Shown piece by piece: positions 17,322-25,231 of a stretch of 64,000 nt of DNA (position 1 is the stretch's first letter; each line of letters opens with the position of its first letter). Source of the stretch: JBBIIC01 sp037446725 (lineage in GTDB: Bacteria; Actinomycetota; Coriobacteriia; Anaerosomatales; SLCP01); the NCBI GenBank assembly GCA_037446725.1, contig JBBIIC010000006.1, forward strand, positions 1 through 64,000, in the 5' to 3' direction. The position numbers and the translations under genes are program-made. Below the pieces are notes generated by a model that worked only from the letters and a program-made list of their open reading frames with translations, had not been told where the DNA came from and made no database searches.

Positions 17322-18249
17322 CGATCTCCTTCGCCGTCTTGCTCGCCTGGTAAACGTCGTAGGGCTCGAGGTGGGCTACGACATCGACGACCTCGTCGAA
17401 CGAATCGCATATCGCGCGTTCAACGACTTCGGCGACCGCATGGCCACTCGTCACGCTCCATTCCGGGTCAACCTGGACGTGGAGGTCGACGTAGACCTCG
17501 GCCGCCGTACCCCGCGTCCGGATGCTATGACAGCCGAGCACTCCCGGGATGGCATGGCAGACGCCCGCAATGAGGGCCGGTTCGATGCGCGCGGTATCTG
17601 ACAGGCTCACTGTCGCCTGCCGAAACACGTTGAACGCCGTAGACGCGATGACGCCGGAGACTGCGAGCGCGATGAGAGGATCGGCCGCGGGATAGCCTGC
17701 ACGCACTGCGATCAGCCCGAGGACAACGCCCACGCTCACGAGCGCATCGCTCGCGGTGTGGCTCGCGTCGGCGACGAGGATCTCGCTTCCGAGGCGCATC
17801 CCTACCGACCGCTCGTAAAGGGTGACGCCGACGTTGACGGAGAGAGTCCCGAGCATCACCGCAAACGCCATGGCGTCGACGCGCGGTGGCGGACTGCCCT
17901 CCAGGAGCCGGTGAACGGCGGTGTTGCCGACGTTGTAGGCGGCAAATGCGAGCATCGCACCGATCGCCGCTGATGCGTAAGTCTCGTACTTCGCGTGGCC
18001 GTAGGGGTGGTCGCGGTCTGCCGGACGGGCCGCGAGACCCAGGCCGACGAGACCTACAACGTTCGAAGCGCCGTCGAACAGCGAGTGAAAGCCGTCGGCC
18101 ACCATCGCCACCGATCCGGCGAAGTAGCCCCATCCCATCTTCGCGAACGCCACGGCCACGTTGAGTGCGAGGATGATCACGAGGACGCGCCGGATACGCC
18201 TGATGCGCTCACGCGTTGCTGAGCCGCCACTGTCGACCCGGTAACCCAC
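17305..18249 (-). CDS. Cation diffusion facilitator (CDF) metal efflux transporter
   Basis: A 314-aa CDF protein with six membrane helices, then a cytosolic ferredoxin-like domain (~225-300). The transport site appears as HxxxD in TM2 (DGFHSLFDG) and HxxxD in TM5 (DASHTASDA). This HD-HD set is typical of Zn2+-selective members rather than the DD-HD of FieF. The true start is GTG 18249 with GAGAGG upstream; the much longer upstream frame runs through the csoR operator and antisense to csoR and is discarded. A palindromic operator lies 24 bases before the start, so CsoR-type control is possible. Confidence 0.9.
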   Translation of the reverse strand: MGYRVDSGGSATRERIRRIRRVLVIILALNVAVAFAKMGWGYFAGSVAMVADGFHSLFDGASNVVGLVGLGLAARPADRDHPYGHAKYETYASAAIGAMLAFAAYNVGNTAVHRLLEGSPPPRVDAMAFAVMLGTLSVNVGVTLYERSVGMRLGSEILVADASHTASDALVSVGVVLGLIAVRAGYPAADPLIALAVSGVIASTAFNVFRQATVSLSDTARIEPALIAGVCHAIPGVLGCHSIRTRGTAAEVYVDLHVQVDPEWSVTSGHAVAEVVERAICDSFDEVVDVVAHLEPYDVYQASKTAKEIDEGLA

Positions 18250-18264
18250 GTCGTCGCCTCTCAG

Positions 18265-18293
18265 TTGCGGCCTATACCCCCCAGGGGTATATT
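18265..18293 (+). promoter_or_regulatory. csoR promoter with palindromic operator
   Basis: On the plus strand, TTGCGG (18265-18270) and TATATT (18288-18293) are 17 bases apart. The palindrome TATACCCC-cca-GGGGTATA (18273-18291) occupies the spacer and the -10, implying autorepression. The site also lies 24 bases upstream of the divergent CDF transporter start. A TATAGG on the minus strand could be a weaker -10 for that gene. Confidence 0.75.
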
Positions 18294-18349
18294 GAACGCA
18301 CACGAACCATGTCTGGAGATGATACCCTACCGGAATGAGGTGACGGCTC

Positions 18350-18646
18350 GTGGCCGATACGCTTGGACCCCTCGCCGCCGACGCCGAGCGCACGCGCATA
18401 CTCAACCGTCTGCGCCGGCTCGAAGGCCAGATCAGAGGTCTGCAGTCGATGATCGAGTCCGGCAAGGACTGCGAGGACGTTCTGACCCAGATCATGGCGG
18501 CGAAGTCCGCACTCAACCAGGTGGGGCTACACATCGTCGGCCACTCGATGAAGCGGTGCCTCATCGACGACGAGGAGAAGTCGCGCGACGAGCTGATCGA
18601 CGAGGCTATCGCGGTGTTCCTGAAGTACTCCTCCTGCGTCAGCTGA
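18350..18646 (+). CDS. csoR: CsoR-family repressor, CstR-like by its ligand residues
   Basis: A 98-aa all-helical repressor of the CsoR/RcnR/FrmR/CstR family (LNRLRRLEGQIRGL at the N-terminus). Aligned to Mycobacterium tuberculosis CsoR, the first Cys is Cys41 (GKDCEDV) and the last is Cys70 (MKRC), but the copper-ligand His61 position is Ser66. His61 and His65 here are off register. Two Cys without the His is the pattern of CstR persulfide sensors, so sulfane sulfur rather than Cu+ is a real possibility. GTG 18350 has GAGGTGA 7 bases upstream. Genes with matching operators encode thioredoxin and CcdA. Confidence 0.9.
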   Translation: MADTLGPLAADAERTRILNRLRRLEGQIRGLQSMIESGKDCEDVLTQIMAAKSALNQVGLHIVGHSMKRCLIDDEEKSRDELIDEAIAVFLKYSSCVS

Positions 18647-18652
18647 CCGGGC

Positions 18653-19021
18653 TTAAGCGGTCGCCGAGTCGACGATACCAATCACCGTCTCCTCGATCCC
18701 TTGTGCCAGCTTATCGAGGCGATGCTCGGGGTAGATGGCGCCGAAGATCGTGGGTCGGAGCGCCGCCACGATGACCGCACCGTCCTCCTCGTAGATGTTG
18801 ACGCGGCATGGGAGAACCAGTGAGAGCGGGCTGCCGACCTCCTCGACCGGGCTGATCTCCATGATCACGAGCGGCCGGATGGCGAACCCTTTCGCCACGA
18901 CGGTCCCGCCGATATCGTACTTGTTCTCAATCACGAAGCCGTGGTCGCGCACGGCGCGCTCCACGGCTTCGATGGTCTCCTCGAATCCCCCGGTCCGTGC
19001 ACGTTTGTATGCGTGATCCAC
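18653..19021 (-). CDS. DUF302 family protein
   Basis: A 122-aa soluble protein of the DUF302 family. The diagnostic part is the middle strand region with LSLVLPCRVNIYEEDGAVIV, including the LPCR cysteine motif, preceded by hydrophobic strands (RPLVIMEISP). The function is not established; DUF302 genes commonly occur with thioredoxin, CsoR-family regulators or metal-stress genes. The start is GTG 19021 with AAGGA 5 bases upstream. It is the third gene after trx and the FmdB-like gene and converges on csoR with a 6-base gap. Confidence 0.85.
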   Translation of the reverse strand: MDHAYKRARTGGFEETIEAVERAVRDHGFVIENKYDIGGTVVAKGFAIRPLVIMEISPVEEVGSPLSLVLPCRVNIYEEDGAVIVAALRPTIFGAIYPEHRLDKLAQGIEETVIGIVDSATA

Positions 19022-19066
19022 CGGGGTCCTTCCGTCTATCTCGCCCGACCGGGCGACCCTCTACGT

Positions 19067-19267
19067 TCAGGTGAACACTCCCCGACCGCACCCGGAGGAC
19101 GAGCCTCCTGTGGAACGGCCGAACGATACGGAGCCGCCGCCCGGTCCGGTCGTCACGCTCACGGACCCGCACCTGGGACAGACCCGATCCTCGTCGCGGA
19201 TGATCCGCATCAGGAAACGCTCGAACCGCTCACCGCAATCCTGACACTTCAGGTCGTACGTGGGCAA
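19067..19267 (-). CDS. FmdB-family zinc-ribbon protein
   Basis: A 66-aa protein beginning MPTYDLKCQDCGERFE, the start typical of FmdB/CxxC_CxxC_SSSS putative regulators. A second CPRCG pair (~34-38) completes the zinc ribbon. A Gly/Ser-rich tail with one further Cys follows. The function of these small proteins is uncertain, with regulatory or assembly roles proposed. It lies 3 bases after the thioredoxin gene and so is in the same transcript. Confidence 0.85.
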   Translation of the reverse strand: MPTYDLKCQDCGERFERFLMRIIRDEDRVCPRCGSVSVTTGPGGGSVSFGRSTGGSSSGCGRGVFT

Positions 19268-19270
19268 CCG

Positions 19271-19597
19271 TCACACCCCCAGACCAAGCTCTTTCGAGAG
19301 CGCATCGGCGCTCTTGGCACCCACGGCCCGCGCGACGACGGAACCTCTCTCGAACTTGGCGATCGTCGGTATGCTCATGACGCCGTACTTCATGGCGACG
19401 TCTCGATTGTCGTCTATGTTGACTTTCACGAACTTCACAGTGCCGTTCGCCCGGTCGGCCAGCTTCTGTACCTCGGGTGCGACCACCCGGCACGGCCCAC
19501 ACCACGGCGCCCAGAAGTCGACTACCACCGGGACGCTGGCGTCGAGCACCTCTTCCCGGAAGAGCGCTTCGCTCACGTCCTTGACCTTGTCCGACAT
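19271..19597 (-). CDS. trxA: Thioredoxin
   Basis: A 108-aa canonical thioredoxin with active site WAPWCGPCR, the conserved cis-Pro in SIPTIAKF and typical length. It acts as a cytosolic dithiol reductant and is the usual electron donor to CcdA-type proteins, whose gene shares the same operator design. The start is ATG 19597 after GGGGAGAAGG; an in-frame ATG seven codons upstream is less well placed. It heads the trx-fmdB-DUF302 operon under the promoter at 19649-19677. Confidence 0.95.
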   Translation of the reverse strand: MSDKVKDVSEALFREEVLDASVPVVVDFWAPWCGPCRVVAPEVQKLADRANGTVKFVKVNIDDNRDVAMKYGVMSIPTIAKFERGSVVARAVGAKSADALSKELGLGV

Positions 19598-19648
19598 CCT
19601 TCTCCCCTTTCCCGTCATCCGCTACGGTGGCCATCTACAATCGCTCTC

Positions 19649-19677
19649 ATGATACCCCCTGGGGTATGTCTCGTCAA
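19649..19677 (-). promoter_or_regulatory. trxA operon promoter with palindromic operator
   Basis: On the minus strand, TTGACG (19672-19677) and TATCAT (19649-19654) are 17 bases apart. The palindrome ATACCCC-ct-GGGGTAT (19652-19667) lies across the spacer, as at ccdA and csoR. The divergent chelatase-like gene starts about 70 bases away, and a single half-site GGGGTAT occurs at 19700-19706. Confidence 0.75.
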
Positions 19678-19735
19678 CGCGCGCACACCGGTCGGCTCGG
19701 GGTATCATCGGTGCGTCGGACATGAAGGAGGGTCG

Positions 19736-20962
19736 ATGGCGCCGCTGCTGTGGGCCGGCCTGGTCGGAGGAGCGATGGGTGCGGGTGCGAGCCTCGCACT
19801 CCTGCTCGTCGTGGTCCGGCCACGCGAGGCGCTCGTCGCGCTCGGGGGCATCGTCTCCATGGGATTCGCGGTCGTGGCCGGCAGCAGGCTGGTCGCCGCG
19901 TACGATACGACCACCTTCACGGTCGTTGCTGGTCTTCTTGCAGTGGCCGGGCTTGGCGGCGGTTTCGCGCTGGTGTCGGCCGTGCTCTCGTACGTCGCGC
20001 CTCGCGCCCCCCGCGCACGGATACCTCTTCCCGGTATTTCGGTCCGCACACTTGCCGTCTTGCTGGTCGACACGGAATCCGAGACCTACCGCCCGAGCGA
20101 GACGACTCGGGAGATCGCAGAGCTCGTCGCCGCCGGCCTGCCCGAGCCCTCAATCGCCATCACCCCCTTCCATTATGCGGCTCAGAAGGCCCGGTACCGT
20201 GCCGTGGGTGGCAGGAGCCCCGAACATGCCGCAGCGAGGGCCTGCGCCGAGAACGTGGAATGTCGCCTCGCGTCCAGTCGATTCGCTGGCCCCGTGACCG
20301 TCCGCTGCTCTGAGCCCTCCGCGCTTCTCGACCTAGTCGAGCAGGCGCTGGACGCGGGCTACACCCGCGCCATCGTCGCGGGCGCCCACATCGCACAGAG
20401 CAGCCGGGCCGTTACTCAACGCCGCGATCTCGAGGAGGCAGGAGACCTGCTCGCGTCGATCAGCGTGGGCTTCACCCGGCCCCTTTGGACATCAGACGAG
20501 CTCGCCCGGCTGATCGCCGAGCGTACGCTTGCCGTCGCCGACGGACCCTCTGACTCAGGCGTGGTGTTGCTCGTCCACGGCCAGCCCGGGCTGCAGGCCG
20601 ATTCGAATCCCACCTTCGACATCCAGGAGAACGCGTTCGCGAACCGGGTCCGGACACTGCTTCAGGAGGGGGGCCTGGACGAGGCGAACATACGTGTGTG
20701 TGCTGCGGAGTGGCGCGATCCGGGGATCGCAGAGACGGTCCGCCACCTCGCGGCACTCGGTTCCCGGCGCATCATCGTCGTGCCCACGTGTTTGCCCTTC
20801 GCAAACCTGCAGGTCCTGCTCGACGTGCCCGCGGCCGCACGCGACGCCCGCGTCCCGGATGACGTGCGCATCGTGCACGTCGCTCCATGGGGTGAAGACG
20901 AAGTGTTCTCCGAGGTGATCGCGCGGGAGATCGAGCTGGAAGCCGGGACGCGCGCGTCCTAG
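19736..20962 (+). CDS. Membrane-anchored ferrochelatase-like protein
   Basis: A 408-aa protein. Two or three hydrophobic helices (~1-95) precede two alpha/beta chelatase-like halves. The first half contains YRAVGGRSPEHAA, resembling the Y..IGGxSP motif of HemH. The second has VLLVHGQPGLQADSNP, resembling the HemH segment with its catalytic His. It may insert or bind a metal in a tetrapyrrole, but an N-terminal membrane anchor is unusual for ferrochelatase, so the activity is inference. ATG 19736 is preceded by GAAGGAGGG. It is divergent from the trx operon, close to its palindromic operator. Confidence 0.7.
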   Translation: MAPLLWAGLVGGAMGAGASLALLLVVVRPREALVALGGIVSMGFAVVAGSRLVAAYDTTTFTVVAGLLAVAGLGGGFALVSAVLSYVAPRAPRARIPLPGISVRTLAVLLVDTESETYRPSETTREIAELVAAGLPEPSIAITPFHYAAQKARYRAVGGRSPEHAAARACAENVECRLASSRFAGPVTVRCSEPSALLDLVEQALDAGYTRAIVAGAHIAQSSRAVTQRRDLEEAGDLLASISVGFTRPLWTSDELARLIAERTLAVADGPSDSGVVLLVHGQPGLQADSNPTFDIQENAFANRVRTLLQEGGLDEANIRVCAAEWRDPGIAETVRHLAALGSRRIIVVPTCLPFANLQVLLDVPAAARDARVPDDVRIVHVAPWGEDEVFSEVIAREIELEAGTRAS

Positions 20963-20966
20963 CGTG

Positions 20967-21692
20967 CTACCCGGCGCGGCCGGGCTTGCAGACGGCCCTG
21001 TTCCACTCGCGCTGGCGCTGGATACGCGGGAAGTGGAATGCGTAGCGCAGGGCGATACCGAGCCCGCCGCGGCCGGTCTCGGCCCGGGTCTCGAGAGCGT
21101 CGATGCTGGCCCGCAGATCATCCGCGCTGGTACCGCGGAACACGGTATAGCCCTTACCGATGCCCTGGAGCACGTGGGCGTCAGAGCCGCCGGTCGCCGC
21201 GATGCCCTGGCCGCCCGAGAAGACCCTGGCAGCGACCCTGTTCGCGTAGACGAGGAAGGGCATCGAGTTGTAGACCTCGAGCGCATGGAACGCGAAATCG
21301 TTCAGTGCCGCACCGAAGCCCTTGACGCCGAAGGGTCCGAAGACGCCCTGTGCGGAGAACGGATGCGGGATCATCGCCACCCCGCCCTGCTCGTCGATGG
21401 CGCGGATGGTGTCGGTCACACTCATCCCGGCGTGGATGTGCTCCTGGATGAACAGACCGATGACGTGCCCCGACTTCGTGGAGACCTCTTCGCCCACGAC
21501 GACCTCGAGCTCGAAATCGCTCTCAAGGGACTTGGCGAGAAGGGCTCCCTCGATGGTGTTGTGGTCGGTGATCGCGATGACAGAAAGGTCGGTGTTGTCC
21601 TGGACGTGACGCATGATCTCGGGGATGGTCGCTAGACCGTCGCTATGGGTGCTGTGGATATGCAGATCGGCCTTGCTCCACGTCTTGCTCAA
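20967..21692 (-). CDS. PHP-domain metal-dependent phosphoesterase
   Basis: A 241-aa PHP domain protein. The metal ligands appear in order: DLHIHSTHSDG, AITDHNT, GEEVST with GHVIGLF, MIPHPF and GGSDAH. These enzymes hydrolyse phosphoesters such as 3',5'-nucleoside bisphosphates (YciV/RNase AM-like) or histidinol phosphate; the exact substrate is not clear. The start is probably TTG 21692, which has AAGGGG 7 bases upstream; an in-frame ATG 42 codons earlier adds a non-homologous stretch. It is separated by 169 bases from the aminotransferase gene upstream. Confidence 0.85.
   Translation of the reverse strand: MSKTWSKADLHIHSTHSDGLATIPEIMRHVQDNTDLSVIAITDHNTIEGALLAKSLESDFELEVVVGEEVSTKSGHVIGLFIQEHIHAGMSVTDTIRAIDEQGGVAMIPHPFSAQGVFGPFGVKGFGAALNDFAFHALEVYNSMPFLVYANRVAARVFSGGQGIAATGGSDAHVLQGIGKGYTVFRGTSADDLRASIDALETRAETGRGGLGIALRYAFHFPRIQRQREWNRAVCKPGRAG
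20970..20984 (+). terminator. Possible hairpin between convergent genes
   Basis: A short GC-rich inverted repeat CCCGGC-gcg-GCCGGG begins 8 bases after the chelatase-like stop and overlaps the last codons of the convergent PHP gene. It lacks a T-run, so termination is uncertain. Confidence 0.35.
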
Positions 21693-21861
21693 GTGAGGTC
21701 CCCTTCTGAGGATCGTGCGCCCCGCGGCGCAACATCGAATCAGGTAGTGCAATAAGCGTGCCGTCGCATCCACGAGACGACGGTCGACAGGCTCGTTGTA
21801 TGTTTCGGCCGTGGACACGACGCGCGTGAGTGCCGCATCGCCCGGACGTCACTCTGAGGCC

Positions 21862-23028
21862 TCACCTCGAAGCCCACGAGCGAAGCCGGGCGACCCCTTC
21901 GGCGAGTCGCTGGAGGGAGGTCGCGTAGCTGAACCGGAGGAAACCCTCGCCGCCGGGACCGAAGTCGATACCCGGAGCGACCGAGACGTGAACCTCCTCG
22001 AGAATGCGGCGCGAGATCTCGAGAGAATCGTCACCCCAGGCACGGGCGTCGGCGAAAACGTAGAAGGCCCCGGTGGGCTCACACGCCACCGTGAGTCCGA
22101 TGTCGCGCAGCGCAGGTATCAGATAGCGCCGACGCTGGTCGTAGATCTCGCGCATCCGTACGACCTCGCCCTGCGCCTCAGTGAGTGCGACGGTCCCTGC
22201 GACCTGGACGAAGTGGTTCGCGCACAGGAAGAAGTTCTGCTGTATCTTCTCGCATGGCCTCACGAAGGGGCGCGGGGCGATGAGGTAGCCGAGGCGCCAA
22301 CCGGTCATCGCATAGACCTTCGAGAAACCGTTGAGAACGAACGCCCTGTCGGTGAACTCGAGAATCGACCTGCTTCGACCGGAGAAGTCCAGGCCGTGGT
22401 AGATCTCGTCGCTGACGATCCAGATGCCGTGCTCCTCGGCGATCGACGCGAGTCCCGCAAGGTCCTCGGGGGGCAGAACCGTTCCGGTGGGGTTGCACGG
22501 CGAGTTCACCATGATCGCGCGCGTCTTCGGCGTGATCGCGGCGCGTATCTCTTCGGGGCGGAAGCGGAATCCCTCCTCCGGCCTGACGCGCACGGTCACT
22601 GGAACGCCGCCGAGGAAGTTCACGTAATTCGGATACGCCGGATAGCAGGGGTCGGAGACGATGACCTCGTCACCGGGGTCTAGCAGGGCACCGAAGACCA
22701 GAAGCATCGCGGGGGAAGTCCCCTGTGTCACCACGATGTCTTCGGGATCGACCGCCACACCGTAGGCGGCCGTGTAATGTGCCGAGACGGCCTCGCGCAG
22801 ACCGGGCAGTCCCGCCGACTGCGTGTAACCGGTATCGCCCTGCTCCATCGCCTTTTCGGCAGCGCGGGTGATCACCACGGGTGTCGGCAGATCGGGGTCA
22901 CCGATCTCGAGCCGCACCACGTCATGGCCCATCGCGGCGAGCTCCTTCGCGCGCGCCACGACGTCCATGACCACGAAGGGCCGTATGGCCTCGGCCCGCC
23001 TCGAGACGTGCTGTTCTTCTGTATCCAC
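21862..23028 (-). CDS. Class I/II PLP-dependent aminotransferase
   Basis: A 388-aa fold-type I aminotransferase. It has the substrate/cofactor motifs GDTGYTQSAGLPGLREA, SPCNPTGTV and SDEIYHGLDF, and the PLP lysine in NGFSKVYAMTGWRLGY. Length and motifs resemble aspartate/aromatic aminotransferases; the amino-acid substrate is not determined. The start is GTG 23028, with GAGGAG 4 bases upstream, 17 bases after the radical SAM stop. Being in line with a B12-binding radical SAM gene suggests a shared biosynthetic task. Confidence 0.93.
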   Translation of the reverse strand: MDTEEQHVSRRAEAIRPFVVMDVVARAKELAAMGHDVVRLEIGDPDLPTPVVITRAAEKAMEQGDTGYTQSAGLPGLREAVSAHYTAAYGVAVDPEDIVVTQGTSPAMLLVFGALLDPGDEVIVSDPCYPAYPNYVNFLGGVPVTVRVRPEEGFRFRPEEIRAAITPKTRAIMVNSPCNPTGTVLPPEDLAGLASIAEEHGIWIVSDEIYHGLDFSGRSRSILEFTDRAFVLNGFSKVYAMTGWRLGYLIAPRPFVRPCEKIQQNFFLCANHFVQVAGTVALTEAQGEVVRMREIYDQRRRYLIPALRDIGLTVACEPTGAFYVFADARAWGDDSLEISRRILEEVHVSVAPGIDFGPGGEGFLRFSYATSLQRLAEGVARLRSWASR

Positions 23029-23044
23029 CCGACTCCTCACCGCA

Positions 23045-24316
23045 TCAGATGCGGGCCTGATAGTGCTCCATGAGCGCGTTGCCCATGACTTCGAGCCGTC
23101 GCAGGTCTGCAAAGCCTATCTCACCGGTGCTGACGACCTCATGTGGCGGCGCGGGATCGAACGCAAGCCCAACCTCCTCGGCGCGCTGCCACAGGTCGGT
23201 GCCCGGCAGGACATGCAGGGTCGACATCTGAAGCATGCCCGGATCGAGCTCGGCGACGAACCGCATGCCTTCCACCACATCGGCCGGCCTGTCACCCGGC
23301 AACCCCACGATGAGGTCGCACTCGACGCGTATGCCGGCGCTTCGGAGCGCCTCGACACCAGCCATGAACCGCTCCCTGTGGAAGGAGCGACGACAGACCT
23401 CCAGCGCCCGCCCCCCGATGGTCTGGGGACCCGTTTCGACAGAAGCCACTCCCGCGCGGCTCAGAAGCTCGGCTTGCATGGGCCCGATGCGCTCTATGTC
23501 GACCTCGACGGTGTGTAGCCGTACTCCCCGGGAAGCGTAGGGCTCCATCACGCCCGACAGCCACTCGAGACGCTCGGGAGTCAGATTGAAAACGGGGTCG
23601 ATGAAGGTGAAGGAACCGAGTCCTGCCGTCTGCGCGAGATACGCTGCCTCTGCCTCGACACGCTCGCGGGAGAACGACCTGATCCGCCCGAACCCTTTGC
23701 CCTCGAAGCAGTACCCACACCGGTGCGGGCAACCCCGGTAGGTCTCGAGATACGCGGTGCCCTCCACCGGTTCGACCGCCCCGGTGAGGTACGGTGAAGG
23801 GATCGCATCCAGGTCGGCGATCAGGGGCCGGTCGGGGGCGGAGACGACCTCGCCGTCACGTCGCGCTGTCACGCCCTCGACTCTCCAGGGCGAACGATCC
23901 CTCAGTAGGGTCGCCAGCAGCTCGGCGAACGTCTCTTCCCCCTCCCCGCGAACCACCGCGTCTATCGCGGGCTGGGAGCGAAGAACGTCCTCCGCGATCG
24001 GGGAGACCTCCGGTCCCCCGACCACGATGTAGGCAGCCGGGAGCACCTGTCGGACGATCCGGCAGGCATCATAGACCGAGCGCGCGTTCCAGCAGGTCAC
24101 GGAGAACCCGACGACGTCGGGAGCAAGCCCGGCGACGCGGTACGCGACCCACCATGGGTCGACGTTCACGTCGAGATCGAGCGTCATGAACCCGCTCTTG
24201 CCGGCGAGTCGGCCGTCGTGCTGTGCGTACGCGCGTACGTAGCCGAGAGCGAGCGAACGGTAACCTGGCGAGTTAAGGCCGACGAGCGCGACCTTCTGTG
24301 CCGGACCCCGACTCAC
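23045..24316 (-). CDS. B12-binding-domain radical SAM protein
   Basis: A 423-aa protein. The N-terminal ~160 residues form a B12-binding-like Rossmann domain (VVGGPEVSPIAEDVL and the linker VVRGEGEETFAELL). A radical SAM barrel follows, with the cluster motif RGCPHRCGYC. There is no DxHxxG base-off cobalamin motif that I can see, so B12 binding is not assured. Such enzymes (BchE-like) perform methylations, cyclisations or oxidative rearrangements. GTG 24316 has GGAGGG 6 bases upstream and overlaps the preceding stop (GTGA), so it is made together with the 238-aa barrel-like protein. The product is unknown. Confidence 0.88.
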   Translation of the reverse strand: MSRGPAQKVALVGLNSPGYRSLALGYVRAYAQHDGRLAGKSGFMTLDLDVNVDPWWVAYRVAGLAPDVVGFSVTCWNARSVYDACRIVRQVLPAAYIVVGGPEVSPIAEDVLRSQPAIDAVVRGEGEETFAELLATLLRDRSPWRVEGVTARRDGEVVSAPDRPLIADLDAIPSPYLTGAVEPVEGTAYLETYRGCPHRCGYCFEGKGFGRIRSFSRERVEAEAAYLAQTAGLGSFTFIDPVFNLTPERLEWLSGVMEPYASRGVRLHTVEVDIERIGPMQAELLSRAGVASVETGPQTIGGRALEVCRRSFHRERFMAGVEALRSAGIRVECDLIVGLPGDRPADVVEGMRFVAELDPGMLQMSTLHVLPGTDLWQRAEEVGLAFDPAPPHEVVSTGEIGFADLRRLEVMGNALMEHYQARI

Positions 24317-25029
24317 GCGACACCCTCCGTCAGCGAGATCACGTCGAGGGCGTGCAGGGCCTTGTCGCCGAGCGCGCCGTCGGGCATGCCGGTCACGGCG
24401 ACCCACACCCGATTGACGGTACCCGTGTCGCACGCCGCCGCAACCCACTCGGCCGAGCGCCGCACGTCAAGACGCGGATCACACTCCAGCACGATGCTGG
24501 TGACGCCCATCTCGGCCAGGCGCATGACGGCCGCCGGGGCATCGTGCAGGTTGTGCGCACACAGACGGATCCTTCCCCGGACCGCAACCTTCACCCCGAG
24601 TTCGCCCGCCGCCTCCGAGCACGCGTGGATCGCACCGACCGCGCGGTCGAAGCCGCCGGGAGTGCCGACCAGAGCATCATGGAGCTCCGGGCCGGAGCCG
24701 AGGAAGACCACCTCGATCACACGGACTCCGCTCTCCAGCAACAGACGCATCGGGGTCGAGTCCGTGGAGTTTCCACCCGAGATACGCACTCCGATGCGAC
24801 CGACTCCGAGCGCTGCCAGGCGAGCGGCGTACTCGACCAGGCTGCCGGGATCGAGAGAACCGGTGCCCGTCAGCAACGCCCCCGCGGAGTTCGCCGCCGT
24901 CAGCTCGATGTCGAGCACTGCTGAGGAACCGGCCGCGGGTTCGACTGGCTCGATCTCGCTCGCGGAGGCGCACCGGCGGCACGCGGCCTCCTCGCCGGCT
25001 CCCAGACGAACCTCGTGAAAACGCAGCAT
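24313..25029 (-). CDS. Uncharacterised barrel-like protein coupled to radical SAM gene
   Basis: A 238-aa protein that I do not recognise. Alternating strand/helix segments (LDIELTAANSAG, GRIGVRISGGNST, VIEVVFLGSGPELHDALVG, KVAVRGRIRLC, SIVLECDP) resemble a TIM or radical SAM barrel. However, only CRRC (~17-20) is present and the CxxxCxxC triad is missing. It may be a catalytically dead or non-SAM partner of the downstream radical SAM enzyme, to which it is coupled by a GTGA overlap. ATG 25029 has GAGGAG 9 bases upstream. It is the first gene of the cluster. Confidence 0.65.
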   Translation of the reverse strand: MLRFHEVRLGAGEEAACRRCASASEIEPVEPAAGSSAVLDIELTAANSAGALLTGTGSLDPGSLVEYAARLAALGVGRIGVRISGGNSTDSTPMRLLLESGVRVIEVVFLGSGPELHDALVGTPGGFDRAVGAIHACSEAAGELGVKVAVRGRIRLCAHNLHDAPAAVMRLAEMGVTSIVLECDPRLDVRRSAEWVAAACDTGTVNRVWVAVTGMPDGALGDKALHALDVISLTEGVA

Positions 25030-25231
25030 AGCGCGGGACTCCTCACAATGACGTTCTCCACAGCATAGCGGATGGTCCGCAGCGCTTCAGCTCGTGCCCC
25101 GGTTGCCGTACCCGCGGCCGAGTGCGACGATGCCACAGCCGGGCCACGTCGCGAGACGATGCCGCGACTATCGTCCTGCGCTACAGTGCACAGGCCGACA
25201 TGCGGCAGAGCGCTGACGGTCCACCGGCGCC

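Noticed and set aside
18250..18681. N-terminal extension of the CDF transporter
   Set aside because: The extra 144 codons run through the csoR operator and antisense to csoR; GTG 18249 has a ribosome binding site and fits the family.
25214..25216. TGA before the UbiB remnant as selenocysteine or readthrough
   Set aside because: Sequence upstream of it in the same frame shows no UbiB similarity, so there is nothing to join.
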